Part shown: positions 21,071 to 32,078 of the stretch, one piece after another
How positions within the stretch are numbered: position 1 is the stretch's first letter
Layout: the number at the start of each line of letters is the position of its first letter
Assembly (NCBI GenBank): GCA_036346225.1
Contig: JARFIW010000139.1
Coordinates: 2,976,001-3,040,000 of the forward strand
Direction: 5' to 3'
Origin: Platerodrilus igneus
Lineage: Eukaryota; Arthropoda; Insecta; Coleoptera; Lycidae
Length of the DNA stretch: 64,000 nucleotides
Program-made: the position numbers and the translations under genes
The notes under the pieces: model-generated
The model's input: the letters and a program-made list of their open reading frames with translations, nothing else
Database searches by the model: none
What the model was told of the DNA's origin: nothing

Positions 21071-21223
21071 TTAGTCTTTCAGAATTAATGTGGTGTATTT
21101 GGGTCCAATCAACTGCACTTGGCGCCCATTATATAATCTTCCATCGTCTGCTACCAACGCCCACGGCCCAATCTGTTGCTTGTTCGGGAACAGTACCGTG
21201 TTTTGTACTCCTCCTATCCAGGG
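21071..21223 (-). pseudogene. Unrecognised coding-like remnant, 50 codons
   Basis: Minus-strand frame with coding-like composition, starting around PWIGGVQNTVLFPNK, continuing GPWALVADDGRLYNGRQ and ending LILKD then stop. The stretch is richer in GC than its flanks. No start codon and no recognised family; it could be an exon or the 3' end of a dead element gene. A plus-strand frame over 21090-21299 overlaps and looks like a shadow. Confidence 0.3.
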
Positions 21224-22643
21224 TTATATCTCAGAATATCCAGTTGGTCAAAAGGTACTAGGAATATCAATACCAGTACGTTTCTGTCGTTTCTCGTAAA
21301 CCAACGAGAGTACGTGACATCAAAAAGTAGCTACTTTTATTCGAGAATTTTCGAACCATAACTGCATTCGGTAGCGTAAAACTCAGACTTTAAATGAACT
21401 CATAAATCTTAAATGACAACTAATTATCCTTACAACATGAATGAATACATCCGTAGAACGGGATAAGTCAGGTAAAGCTTAAATCAGATAAAATAACATG
21501 TTTTTAATGGCCAAAAGTTATAACAAAGGCGATAACGAATGAGTATTTTACTGCCATCCCTGCAAACCAAACCAATTAAATAAGTTAGTAAAAATTTTCC
21601 GATCTCTTAAATTACGACAACTAATTAAAATAAGAAACGCCTAAAATGAATGAAATTAAATCATCTTGAGGAGTCATATTATCGAGAGAAGTGCAGAAAT
21701 TTAAGAACTTGTGATGTATTGAAGATTTTCTTATATAAAAGTCGGTAAATAACTAGGAGGATTGATTCAATTACCAATAGTTGGCGAAGAAATACATATT
21801 GTTTGTTTATCAAGGCATTTCATGAACAGGTACTTATTCAATAGAGTTACTAATTGTCTGCTCCAATAAAAGTTATAGTTTAGATTTTCGAGGAAGTCAT
21901 CTCGATATTTTAACATTTGTTAAAAATTAAGTATTTTCTGAAACGGATAAAGAAAAACTTCGACATACAAAAATTTATTTGAAAAACATGGAAATATAAA
22001 CAATGGATTTTCCGATGCAGTGATGGATAAAATTATTCTAAATGAAAGTAATATGGAATGAAGTTTTCGAAAACCGGTTTCGACGAAGACATGAATACCT
22101 GCCGGACTTGATGTTCGAAACGCAAATATAGCCTTATTTAAAATCTTCTAAAAGACATTTCGTGATATAATTAGTTTAAGTAGATTAAACTTGCATAAGA
22201 TTTTTACGTACAGATATTTTTCTATAAATGAATATTGTAATGTTGTTTTGAAGTCAAATTCGATGTGTTCGACCATTATCAAAGAATACAAAGTGATATC
22301 TAATTAGTTAACGCTTTCTTCCGAGGTAAAACTTTCTTTACAATTATCCATAACCAATTTCAATAATCTATACATGTGACATACATAAGAAAGCTAGAGG
22401 GAAATCATAAGCTAATCACCAGTACTTGTAAAATGTTAAGGTTTTTACAGACGTAAGTTGTAAAATTGCATTGATAGGTTTTAAGATTAATATGTAAGTA
22501 ATCTTTTTGAACAAACATGTTTTAAAGAAAGATGTTTGTGAATGTCGCAAATGTTATAATTTGAACGACTGTTTCTATTTATGTCACTAGAAATGTTTTG
22601 CTGAAGTTCCGCTGTTTCATTATATTTAACCTTTCACTCACAG

Positions 22644-22644
<1 letters not shown>
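21224..22644. other. AT-rich stretch with no recognised gene
   Basis: No open frame, repeat or element of note. It leads into the AT microsatellite at 22645. Confidence 0.35.

Positions 22645-22674
<30 letters not shown>
22645..22674. repeat. (AT)n run preceded by CACAGCAATATA
   Basis: One of three AT runs in the window introduced by (CA)CAGCAATATA. The other end here reads tatattactc, a decayed form of the mirrored partner. Confidence 0.8.
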
Positions 22675-22677
<3 letters not shown>

Positions 22678-22830
22678 CTCATATTTAGACCAGGGTAGAA
22701 AATTAAATAATCACATCAAATAATTTTAATCACCGTGTATAAGGAATTTTATTAGATAATACGCTTTAGTAAAACACCGTAGAGAATAAAAATTTATTAG
22801 TTTCATTAAACATAAGAGATTTAAATCATG

Positions 22831-24372
22831 TACAAGACGCTTTATATCAAAAGAAGCAGTATTAAAAAGCTCTGCGTGTAATGTAATTATTCCTAAACAA
22901 ATGGAAATTACGTGCAAAATTTATCTTAATTAACTCTATTTCAAGTAACCGGTATTGAACAAAACGTACAGATAATATCTATAGAAACTTGTAAAAACCC
23001 AATAAAATGCAAATCCTAGAAGTGTTAGTTAGAAGTAGGATGTTTGAACACACCTGCGTATTTTAAAAGGCAATTTCAGTTTAATTTGTTTAGATAAACA
23101 AGTCGATTCTAAGGATATTGAAACGGTCAGATGCTTTAGCACGAAATACAAAACAGGGTTTATTTAAAAGCTCTGAGAATTGGTATTATTTTGAACACCT
23201 GCGTGGTTTAAATATCACGTACGGCGAAAATTGTGTAGATAACAAATGGTTTCAAAGAATTTTGGAGAAACCGGGGCTTAATATTCACGAGAATGTGCGA
23301 TACGGGGTTATTAAACCCAGATAGTCCACATGGACTAAAATATAATCGATAATAAAGAAAATCAATTTGCACCAATACGAACAGGTTAGAAAAGGAAGAG
23401 AAAATGCGTCAAGCAAAGACGCATATAGTAAAAGGCGTGATTTAAGCAACGTCACGAGGGTCACAATTGGTTGAAAATAGAATGCAAATATCAGAGGTAG
23501 AAACAACAATTTCTGTACAAAATTAATTAGTTTTTCTCGGACATGTTTGCGTGCCGTGTGAGAATTTCTGAGATTTAAATGGGGCGAGTGAAAAATTCGT
23601 AAAAACCGACGCGCGAGCAACGGACTGGGAACATAGAATGAGAAATTCTTAAGAATTGTCTGTTTTGGGGAACAGACCGACAGACAGGCTTTTTGCTATA
23701 TATACCGGTGGTAATATGAATTGGGTCTCTTAGACTTTTGACTATTCGATGTGTTAAAAGCTCTTACATCCGCGACTTGATTCAAGATGTTAAACAGTGC
23801 ATTTTAGTTTGATAAAATAATTTAAAATTTTGCTCGTATATTTTAGTGATTCAAAATAGTTTGTTATTTACGTGCTAACATGAATGTACTTCAGTGCACT
23901 TAGATACAAGGTAATAAAATTTAGTATCACTGTACCAATTAGCAAAATTTACAACGACAAATGTATACACAAAAGTAGGCAGTTTTGGCGTATATTGGTG
24001 AAAGACGCATGAATTTCTTTGCTATTTTTCGGGGTGTTAATAATTAAATGGTTCAAATACGTGTCTGGATCCACGAAACAAGGGTCAGATATACACAGAT
24101 GAGTTCCGGAAAAGCCCAGAAACAACTTTAAATAAATGGTGATGGAGAAAATTTTAAAAGCGTTGAGAATTAGAAGCCGTAAATATAATCCTGTTGGAAT
24201 GGTGTGATTAACTAAAGGGACGATGTACATTGAAGCTACGAGGACAGTAACCTTCAGGTAAATTATACTATTTTGTTTGACATTTTGTGTGTGTTGAATA
24301 ACTTTATAATTGATTTACTTTAAATGGACATTAGTGAAATTGTACTAACCATAAAATTTTAATTTTAAGATG
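22831..24372. repeat. Duplicated segment, copy 1 (appears to hold the empty TA site)
   Basis: From tacaagacgctt to aattttaagatg this matches 26704-27986 at about 99 percent by eye, apart from 23906-24259, which the other copy replaces with a homopolymer block. The left edge is the TA at 22831. In the other copy the same TA is the insertion point of the DD41D transposon, so copy 1 looks like the unoccupied allele or locus. The right edge runs directly into the inner part of that transposon. Confidence 0.85.
23118..23324 (+). CDS. Small open frame of unknown function (copy 1)
   Basis: A 68-codon frame from ATG, containing FKSSENWYYFEHLRGLN and ending YGVIKPR. It is present with the same reading in copy 2 (26973-27197). 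No domain or signal peptide recognised. Because the two copies are so alike, its conservation says nothing about function. Confidence 0.25.
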   Translation: MKRSDALARNTKQGLFKSSENWYYFEHLRGLNITYGENCVDNKWFQRILEKPGLNIHENVRYGVIKPR

Positions 24373-24840
24373 CAAAAATATCCAAAATACTGTAGAAGTC
24401 TTTTATATGGTTTTTACGTAGAATACAGTGGCGTACGCAAATATTTAATATTTATAATACTTTTGAGGTTATAATATAAACTTGCATTTTTTTAAATGGA
24501 AACCACAATTGGTTGTCACTTTATTTAAAAGCTTTTTTTGACAGCTTTTCAAAAATATATAGTCTAGTATAATTATTTTTTCAAATGGCCGATGTATTCC
24601 ATGTTTTTGGTATAATAAAATAATTTATTGTATTGGTAATTTATAATTGGCCGCGAAACAAAAGGTAAACACAAAACAAGAGTTTATTATTGTACCACAC
24701 CAATCTAAACAACAAAGTTTGAAAGCTAGAAGAATACAATATCATAACTACATATATTACAAAAATTAATATAACTACAACTTAAATTGAAAATTATACT
24801 TTCCTATCCACATTTAAACAGTCTATAATCCATATATGGT

Positions 24841-24968
24841 AACACAAATACACACATACTCACACACCTCATGCCCTCACAAACACACACACAAGCACGC
24901 GCCCACGCATGCACGCACGCATGCGCACACAACCACACACCCCTCACCTACACACACCCTCACACATA
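24841..24968. repeat. Imperfect CA/CACG microsatellite inside the DD41D transposon
   Basis: Alternating purine-pyrimidine runs (cacacac, gcacgcac, gcatgcgcac) over about 130 bp, lying between the left inverted repeat and the transposase end. The composition is of the type that can form left-handed DNA. Confidence 0.8.
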
Positions 24969-25020
24969 ATATATAAAACACTAGAACACGGATGGGAATA
25001 CTACAATAACTTCATTTACT

Positions 25021-26100
25021 GATAATTCAGAGATATTGTTCAAACTGGCTTCCATTCTCTCTTAAACAAAGTTCGCATCGTTTTATTAAAGACTTAATAG
25101 AATTTAATAAATAAACCGCCTTAACTTTACGAAATGCTGCTTCAATTGAATTCCGCAACTCTTCAATACTATGGTTCTGGGTTTTATAGATTTCCTCTTT
25201 CAAAAATTCCACAAGAAATAGTCCAATATTGACAAGTCAGGAGATCTAGGCGGCCACTGAACAGGTCCAAACGTACCCATCCATTTATTAAGATATTCTC
25301 TATTTAAATAATCACGAGTAATTATAGCGTTGTGCGGGGGTGCACCATCTTGTTGGAACCACACTTTTTGTCTTTTTTCGAGAGGCATGTCCTCCAGTAA
25401 TTCGTGCAAGTTGGTATACAAAATTTCAATATAGCGACAAGCTGAATGATTGTTTTCAAAAATATGGTATTGAAGTTTGCCACCAACAATGTAGCAACAA
25501 ATATTCAAACCATAACGGCTTTGTTGACGCCTCGTATGTTTGATAGGTATTTTCATTCGACCAGCAAGTGCTTCATCAGACCATATAATGTTATTTCCAA
25601 AATTGTTAGTAGCAGAACATTTACGGGATACCATTGACAAAATCGCCTTTTTTGAAAATCGTCGGGAAACAAACTATGTATAATTTTATTTTATAGGGTC
25701 GATATTTATTACGCTTCAATATTCTTGAAGCTGCTGATTTAAAACACCCATTTCCCTTTCAATTTTCCTGCATGATGTTCTTGGGTTTGTTTCCACATGC
25801 TATGGTTGAAACAGTAGTTTGATCTTAATTAAAAACTGCATACTGTTTCGTTCTATGTTTTTCAAAGCAGCCAAACTGTTGTAAATTACTATCTATCTTT
25901 TTAAACATGTTAATATTAGGTTGTTGTCTTTCAGGGTATCTGTATTATTTACAAACGGCATAGTAATATTATTTGCTATTAGTTACACAATTACCTGTTA
26001 AAATATAAAGTTTTTACTGATAGAGGAATTCTCGCAGACTCAATAAATGCAACTAGCATATCGAATTTTTCGTAATTTTCAAATTTTGCCATTTAGTAAC
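25021..26100 (-). pseudogene. DD41D transposase relic
   Basis: Cut-and-paste transposase of the DD41D group, targeting TA. On the minus strand 25640-25200 is open: the first catalytic aspartate in IIWSDEA, then the second in KVWFQQDGAPPH, then the third in RSPDLSILDYFLW. Exactly 41 residues separate the second and third aspartates, which defines DD41D (the group that includes rosa/Visitor-type elements). The C-terminal part continues in a shifted frame at 25212-25027 (LKEEIYKTQNHS). The N-terminal DNA-binding part between 25640 and about 26100 is broken by stops. The catalytic triad is intact in sequence but the gene is not. Confidence 0.85.
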
Positions 26101-26972
26101 AGACTGATGCTTCACTTACAAACTAACAATACAATTTATTGCATGTGCAATAGATATGATTGAAGCTCGTTTACGTTTGTTATACAAACAATTGTCGTTT
26201 TTTGTTGACCTTTTGTTTCGGGGCCAACTATTTATTACCAATATAATAAATTTTTTTATTATACCAAAAACATGGAATAATTCGGCCGTTTGAAAAGATA
26301 ATTATATTAAACTATATATTTTTGAAAAGCTGTCAAAAAGAGCTTTTAAATAGAGTGACAACCAATTGTGGTTTCTATTTAAAAAAATGCAAGTTTATAT
26401 TATAACCTCAAAAGTATTATAAATATTAAATATTTGCGTACGCCACTGTATTCTATGTAAAAACTGTATAAAAACTTTTACAGTATTTTTGGATATTTTG
26501 CAACCAAACGAGTTATACAAATTAATAGAATTGTTAAAAATATCAATTTTGGCTATAACTCGAAAACAAAAGAAGATCGCTCATTTGTGATTTCACCATT
26601 GAATTGATCTCAAAAAGTTGGCACATGACTGCGTACACAGTTTTATTGTATCTTTAATAACAACTAAGTTACCCATTTAATACATCCAATTTGGGACACA
26701 CTGTACAAGACGCTTTATATCAAAAGAAGCAGTATTAAAAAGCTCTGCGTGTAATGTAATTATTCCTAAACAACTGGAAATTACGTGCAAAATTTATCTT
26801 AATTAACTCTATTTCAAGTAACCGGTATTGAACAAAACGTACAGATAATATCTATAGAAACTTGTAAAAACCCAATAAAATGCAAATCCTAGAAGTGTTA
26901 GTTAGAAGTAGGATGTTTGAACACACCTGCGTATTTTAAAAGGCAATTTCAGTTTAATTTGTTTAGATAAAC

Positions 26973-27197
26973 ATGTCGATTCTAAGGATATTGAAACGGT
27001 CAGATGCTTTAGCACGAAATACAAAACAGGGTTTATTTAAAAGCTCTGAGAATTGGTATTATTTTGAACACCTGCGTGGTTTAAATATCACGTACGGCGA
27101 AAATTGTGTAGATAACAAATGGTTTCAAAGAATTTTGGAGAAACCGGGGCTTAATATTCACGAGAATGTGCGATACGGGGTTATTAAACCCAGATAG
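26973..27197 (+). CDS. Small open frame of unknown function (copy 2)
   Basis: A 74-codon frame. It starts seven codons... upstream of the copy 1 start because an ATG (aaacatgtcg) replaces the copy 1 sequence aaacaagtcg; the rest reads as in copy 1. No domain recognised. Confidence 0.25.
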   Translation: MSILRILKRSDALARNTKQGLFKSSENWYYFEHLRGLNITYGENCVDNKWFQRILEKPGLNIHENVRYGVIKPR

Positions 27198-27769
27198 TCC
27201 ACATGGACTAAAATATAATCGATAATAAAGAATATCAATTTGCACCAATACGAACAGGTTAGAAAAGGAAAGAAAATGCGTCAAGCAAAGACATATATAG
27301 TAAAAGGCGTGATTTAAGCAACGTCACGAGGGTCACAATTGGTTGAAAATAGGATGCAAATATTAGAGGTAGAAACAACAATTTCTGTACAAAATTAATT
27401 AGTTTTTCTCGGACATGTTTGCGTGCCGTGTGAAATTTCTGAGATTTAAATGGGGCGAGTGAAAAATTCGTAAAACCGACGCGCGAGCAACGGACTGGGA
27501 ACATAGAATGAGAAATTCTTAAGAATTGTCTGTTTTGGGGAACAGACCGACAGACAGGCTTTGCTATATATACCGGTGGTAATATGAATTGGGTCTCTTA
27601 GACTTTTGACTATTCGATGTGTTAAAAGCTCTTACATCCGCGACTTGATTCAAGATGTTAAACAGTGCATTTTAGTTTGATAAAATAATTTAAAATTTTG
27701 CTCGTATATTTTAGTGATTCAAAATAGTTTGTTATTTACGTGCTAACATGAATGTACTTCAGTGCACTT

Positions 27770-27878
<109 letters not shown>

Positions 27879-27986
27879 ATACTATTTTGTTTGACATTTT
27901 GTGTGTGTTGAATAACTTTATAATTGATTTACTTTAAATGGACATTAGTGAAATTGTACTAACCATAAAATTTTAATTTTAAGATG

Positions 27987-28493
27987 AAATTTGCTTGTTT
28001 AAGTAGAAAGGGTATTTAGTATTGATGTTCTGAATTATGATGAAAATATGGGTATGTCTTTGAGCTCAATTAGACGAACCTGGTTAATTAACGTAAAGGG
28101 TGGTAGATGCTCCTTTATACTCAGACTCCGGTCTGCTTATATTGTTATATTAATTAGTAGGCATCTAACAAGGACTTTAATTCTGGATGCACATTAAAAT
28201 GATAATAAATTTAATTTTGAAATTTTCCGATATTAAAATTTATGCTGAATATTAATTTTGAAATTTTAATGTATTGTGAATATTGATGTAAATAGAGTTG
28301 ACGTTGATGTTTGTGGTAGGAATGTGTTGTTTTTTTTTATGAATGAGGAGGTTTATGAAATTAGGTGAGCAGCCGAGGCGAAAAGCGTAGTTCACGGATT
28401 TTGGAGGTTTCACAGCAAATTTGACGCCCAATCTGTGGGGCTCGAATGTTTTTTTTTAGGGCCAGTTCCCGCATTCAAAGGAGCATTTCACAG

Positions 28494-28494
<1 letters not shown>
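27987..28494. other. No recognised feature
   Basis: AT-rich with a few short GC-richer pieces near 28360-28480. Nothing recognised. Confidence 0.3.

Positions 28495-28537
<43 letters not shown>
28495..28537. repeat. (AT)n run in a perfect CACAGCAATATA palindrome
   Basis: Reads tttcacagcaatata...tatattgctgtgata: the flanks of the AT run are reverse complements of each other, so the whole is a palindrome centred on the microsatellite. Confidence 0.85.
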
Positions 28538-28539
<2 letters not shown>

Positions 28540-28628
28540 CTGTGATAGGGGACTTAAACTTTTAACATCTCCAGTGTCAAAAAATATAATTTTAAAAAAT
28601 AAAAATTTTCAAAAAAAAGCTTTCTTAC

Positions 28629-28700
28629 CCGTTTATTCTGCTGCAACAAGAATCTTCAGCAGCTTCCCTGGCTAGCTCAGCTGTGCCTCTTCTCGGATAC
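28629..28700 (-). CDS. Candidate 72-nt exon, minus strand
   Basis: On the minus strand a T-rich stretch ending TTTATATTTAG precedes the segment and ACGG|GTAAGA ends it. One frame is open: YPRRGTAELAREAAEDS continuing CCSRING. Its starting phase (one base carried) fits the ending phase (two bases left over) of the candidate exon at 29238-29307. The GC content is well above the surroundings. Function unknown; it could be part of a host gene or of a non-coding transcript. Confidence 0.35.
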
Positions 28701-29237
28701 CTAAATATAAAACCATCTTTCATCATTCAATAAAATCACCAAATAATACAAAAATCACACAATCTTTTATTTATCGCTATTTACAGACAAATTATTCACA
28801 TGTATAAAAACAGTTTGGTACAGTAATTACAAACTCAAAATGTGATGTTTTTAAAGTCCTTGCTTTTTATAATTATTTGCAAACAAATTTAATAAAATAT
28901 GAGTACATGGGCCCCACATATTACCTTAATTGATAGTACACTGGAGTATGGTGAGCTCATAATAACCCAGTTTATTTAATATATGCCTTTTACCTTGCAT
29001 AAATTATTACAAAATTGATAGACCCGTTTACCCTTTACCATCTAATTTATATTCAGCATAAAATGTAATAAGTTTTAAATAACCCTTCTTCAATATTTAA
29101 ATAACCACAATACATTGTGCAGTGCATGTATCTTTTCTAATAAGTTTGTATAACCATAAATAAACCCCAATAAATTCACTCGCACATCACCAAATTTCAC
29201 GAAAGTTATCAGACAACAGAAATTTCAAATTAATTAC

Positions 29238-29307
29238 CTGGACAATGCTTCAGGCCTCCATCCCTTTGACAACGATCGCCAGAACACCTTGGCTTTGTGA
29301 CCATGCG
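29238..29307 (-). CDS. Candidate 70-nt exon, minus strand
   Basis: On the minus strand it is preceded by TTCGCTCATTCTGACAG and followed by TCCAG|GTAATT, both good splice matches. Two frames are open; the one reading HGHKAKVFWRSLSKGWRP leaves two bases that pair in phase with the 28629-28700 exon. The other frame starts with an ATG five bases in but stops soon after joining. Not recognised as a known protein. Confidence 0.35.
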
Positions 29308-29677
29308 CTGTCAGAATGAGCGAATTCACAAATGATAACCCCAATTAATTCGTCAAGCGCCTTGCTTTAAAGTACCATTCCATAGCAGCATACAATCTTG
29401 GTTGTTTGTGATGCTTACCCACGTGTATTATGCTTCTATTTATTGATTTTTTAGTTTGCTAAAGTAATAGTCGGACCTCTGTCAATTTAATTTACACTTT
29501 GCGTTAATAAATAGAAGGCCACTACAACTCAGTTACACGTGGTAGCACTATATTTACTGTATTATGAACATATTTAATACTCACATATCAAAAACTTTAC
29601 TATAATGTAGTTCTATCGTAGTAAAAGTAGTATAAAGCGATGAGACGACAATGAGAGCCCTCCTAATTTTGCTAGAG

Positions 29678-29685
29678 TATTTATA
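29678..29685 (-). promoter_or_regulatory. Possible TATA box upstream of the candidate exons
   Basis: On the minus strand TATAAATA sits about 30 bases before a TCATTG initiator-like site (about 29650), with a GTGAGT donor at 29584-29579. A first non-coding exon of about 65 bases, then exons at 29307-29238 and 28700-28629, would make one gene. This is an inference from spacing only. Confidence 0.2.
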
Positions 29686-29689
29686 TCTT

Positions 29690-30920
29690 TCAAAATGCTA
29701 CCTCCCGGACACACTTCCCGCGAAAAGCTTATTTTCAAGTAATAATTCTGCAAATTTTGATATAACCGAGTTGAGAATTCCTGAAATTTATTCCGCGGAC
29801 GTGCCGTCCGTATACGAAATCGCTCTCATCTGTCGCGTGTTCGTACGTTTAGAAACCGTCCGTTCCTAACCAATGATACTATTCTCTGTCGTCATAAAAC
29901 CCCGCCTGTTATATTTTTTATCTCTGTCTGTTGCATATCTGCTGTTGCGTTCAAAACCTCACTTGAGTTATAGAAAATCGATATTGCTGACAGCTCATGT
30001 CCACTCCACGTGTATTCGTACGTGCGTTTCCACATATCAACGCTTTTATCCCTGCCTCTTTCTGTAGTATATGACAGATAGTGCATTTCCCTTGCTCTTT
30101 AAGACATTTTTTAGCTTGTTATTCGAACAAACTGACGGTTGAACATATTTTCTATGAAGTCGTGTCTTTTTATGTTCATAATTTCGACGAATGTAACCTT
30201 TTAAAAATACGCAGGTGTTCATTAATTACCGTTTACCACAACAATTCTTGGAGTTTATATTTCGCCGTATTAGATAAAACTGACGTCTGTTTGTTACGAA
30301 GAAACCTTTTGCCTTGGGATTATCGATTTTCCTTACCCTAGTAAGTTTTCTTATGCTTATACTAATTGAATTAAAATAAATTAAAATTAATTATGCGTTT
30401 CCATTTGTTTTAAAACTGTTTTTCTTTATGCACTTTCTAACATACCATTATTGATTATTAAATACATCAATACTTGTCCGTTCTCCCTAAATGAATTAAA
30501 TAAATTTTGCGCGTAAATAATTTATTCTTTACAAATCTGCGCCCTTTTCAATATTATTTACTTTTTATAGAACTTTCAAATCAAAATTAAATTAAATATT
30601 TCTATCGAATTAGCTCTTTACAAAGATTATAAAATTTTACACCTTTAAAAGCAATTAAATCCAGCAAAAAATTGTATCTTACCACGAATAGTTTCGTTGA
30701 ACGTTCTAAGAAATATCCCCCTTTTTAACATAATTCTAGGTACCTAACCAAAATTTGTTGACCTTCTACACAAAATATTTTAATAACATGCAATTTGAAG
30801 CTCACTTCCGAATACACAAATTATGTAAGATTATAAATGCAACATGCTATAAATAGAACAAATAGTTCTGACCTTATATTTTTTCTGTTTTTTCTTGCTG
30901 GAGCTTCCTGGCCCAAATCG
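29690..30920. other. No recognised gene; short inverted relative of the duplicated segment
   Basis: Mostly AT-rich. The piece aaaaatacgcaggtgttcat near 30195-30215 is the inverse of text in the duplicated segment (near 23045 and 23200), hinting at a shared dispersed repeat. Small frames at 29651-29869 and 30081-30341 show no motif. Confidence 0.3.
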
Positions 30921-31143
30921 GTCGTTTGCCCAATAATTTGAAGTATTAACCCTGTACTTAGAGTATTTTACCATTTATGTAAAGTATTTACGTCGTAACT
31001 TGGAGCCGCTAGCCAGTAACTTGAAGTATTTACCCAGTAATTAGAGACAATTACCCATACCCACTAATTTGAAGCAGCGTTAACTATTAACTTAGAGTCG
31101 TTTGTCAGAACTTTGGAATCGTTTACCCCGTAGTTTGGTGCCC
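30921..31143 (+). repeat. Degenerate 21-bp minisatellite, about 10 units
   Basis: Successive units of about 20-24 bases resemble TTTACCCAGTAACTTGGAGTCG, for example at 31004-31046 (gtaacttggagccgctagcc, agtaacttgaagtatttacc). Units vary in length by a few bases and one is longer (about 28). Confidence 0.7.
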
Positions 31144-32034
31144 TAAATTAATAAATTGCAAAGATTTTTATTTATATTGATTATTTCTATACATACGTTT
31201 ATATAAACGGCAAATTTTATTACAACGCGCACTCTACTGTTTATATCACTGGAAATTATAAATTTTTGTCACGTTTCAAGTTCTTAAACTTATAACCTCC
31301 ACTAAAATTTTATCCACGTAATAATTTTCTCTCAACCGGTACAGTCGGCGCGGGGACTATCAAAATGATGCTCCTTTATCTGATTCGTTAGTTTTATAGA
31401 ATCAAACTCCTTTCAATATGTTCCACACGTTTTCATTGGTTGACGCAACGCTATCAGTAGCTCGTACGTGGGGAAAGGCGTTTCATTTATGTACGTCCTA
31501 AATTGCACGTATATCTGAACTTACTAGCGGGTTTTGCTTAACAAATAGTATTCTATGTACGTTTTAAATTGCACGTATTACCGTCGCCTCTAATATCCAT
31601 ATTATTTAAGCATGCTTATTCTAAGTGTTTAATTATTATAAACTGGCACAAATTACACACATTTATTACTTTTTTTACGCAAACACGGTTAGATTGAAAG
31701 AAATTTTATTTAACGGTTATTTTTCTTCAAATATGTCGAATTTGTACTTGTTTTTGAGCTTGAGAATGCTTTTAAATGTTCTAAGATGATTGAATTACTT
31801 CCGCAATTATTTATTTTAGTGAATGTAGTGAAATTGTTACGGAATGAGCTTTTTTTAACTAATTATAGCTTATTATTGGTTTTGTACAGGGTGATTTGTA
31901 TTTGTTTTCGCATAATGAATAAATTATGTACATTTTTGGATTTAAATGTTTGTTTTTTGTGGTTTATATGAATTTTACATGAGGTATTCCACCCTTGTGA
32001 ACTTATATGACCTTAAATAACCTTATTATCATAG
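31144..32034. other. AT-rich stretch with no recognised gene
   Basis: No repeat or coding motif recognised; small hydrophobic frames here (such as 31786-31971) are explained by T-rich composition. Confidence 0.35.

Positions 32035-32077
<43 letters not shown>
32035..32077. repeat. (AT)n run with CAGCAATATA-like flanks
   Basis: Reads catagcaatata...tatattgcggtga. Same palindromic layout as 28495-28537, with single changes in each flank. Confidence 0.8.

Positions 32078-32078
<1 letters not shown>

Larger units (their letters stand above)
24373..26703 (-). mobile_element. Tc1/mariner-superfamily DD41D transposon, left end truncated
   Basis: Long inverted repeats (about 24373-24685 and 26208-26503) surround a minus-strand transposase. 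The right end reads gggacacactg|TA at 26703/26704, the expected form of a Tc1/mariner end next to its TA duplication. About 200 bp at the right (26504-26703) have no counterpart on the left, so the left end has lost its outermost part. The left edge is joined directly to the end of duplicated segment copy 1 at about 24372. Confidence 0.85.

Noticed and set aside
23640..23710. Heat-shock-like element and TATA box in the duplicated segment
   Set aside because: gctatatatacc is TATA-like, but the nearby aagaa/ttctt palindrome does not fit the heat-shock spacing, and no gene follows at a sensible distance.
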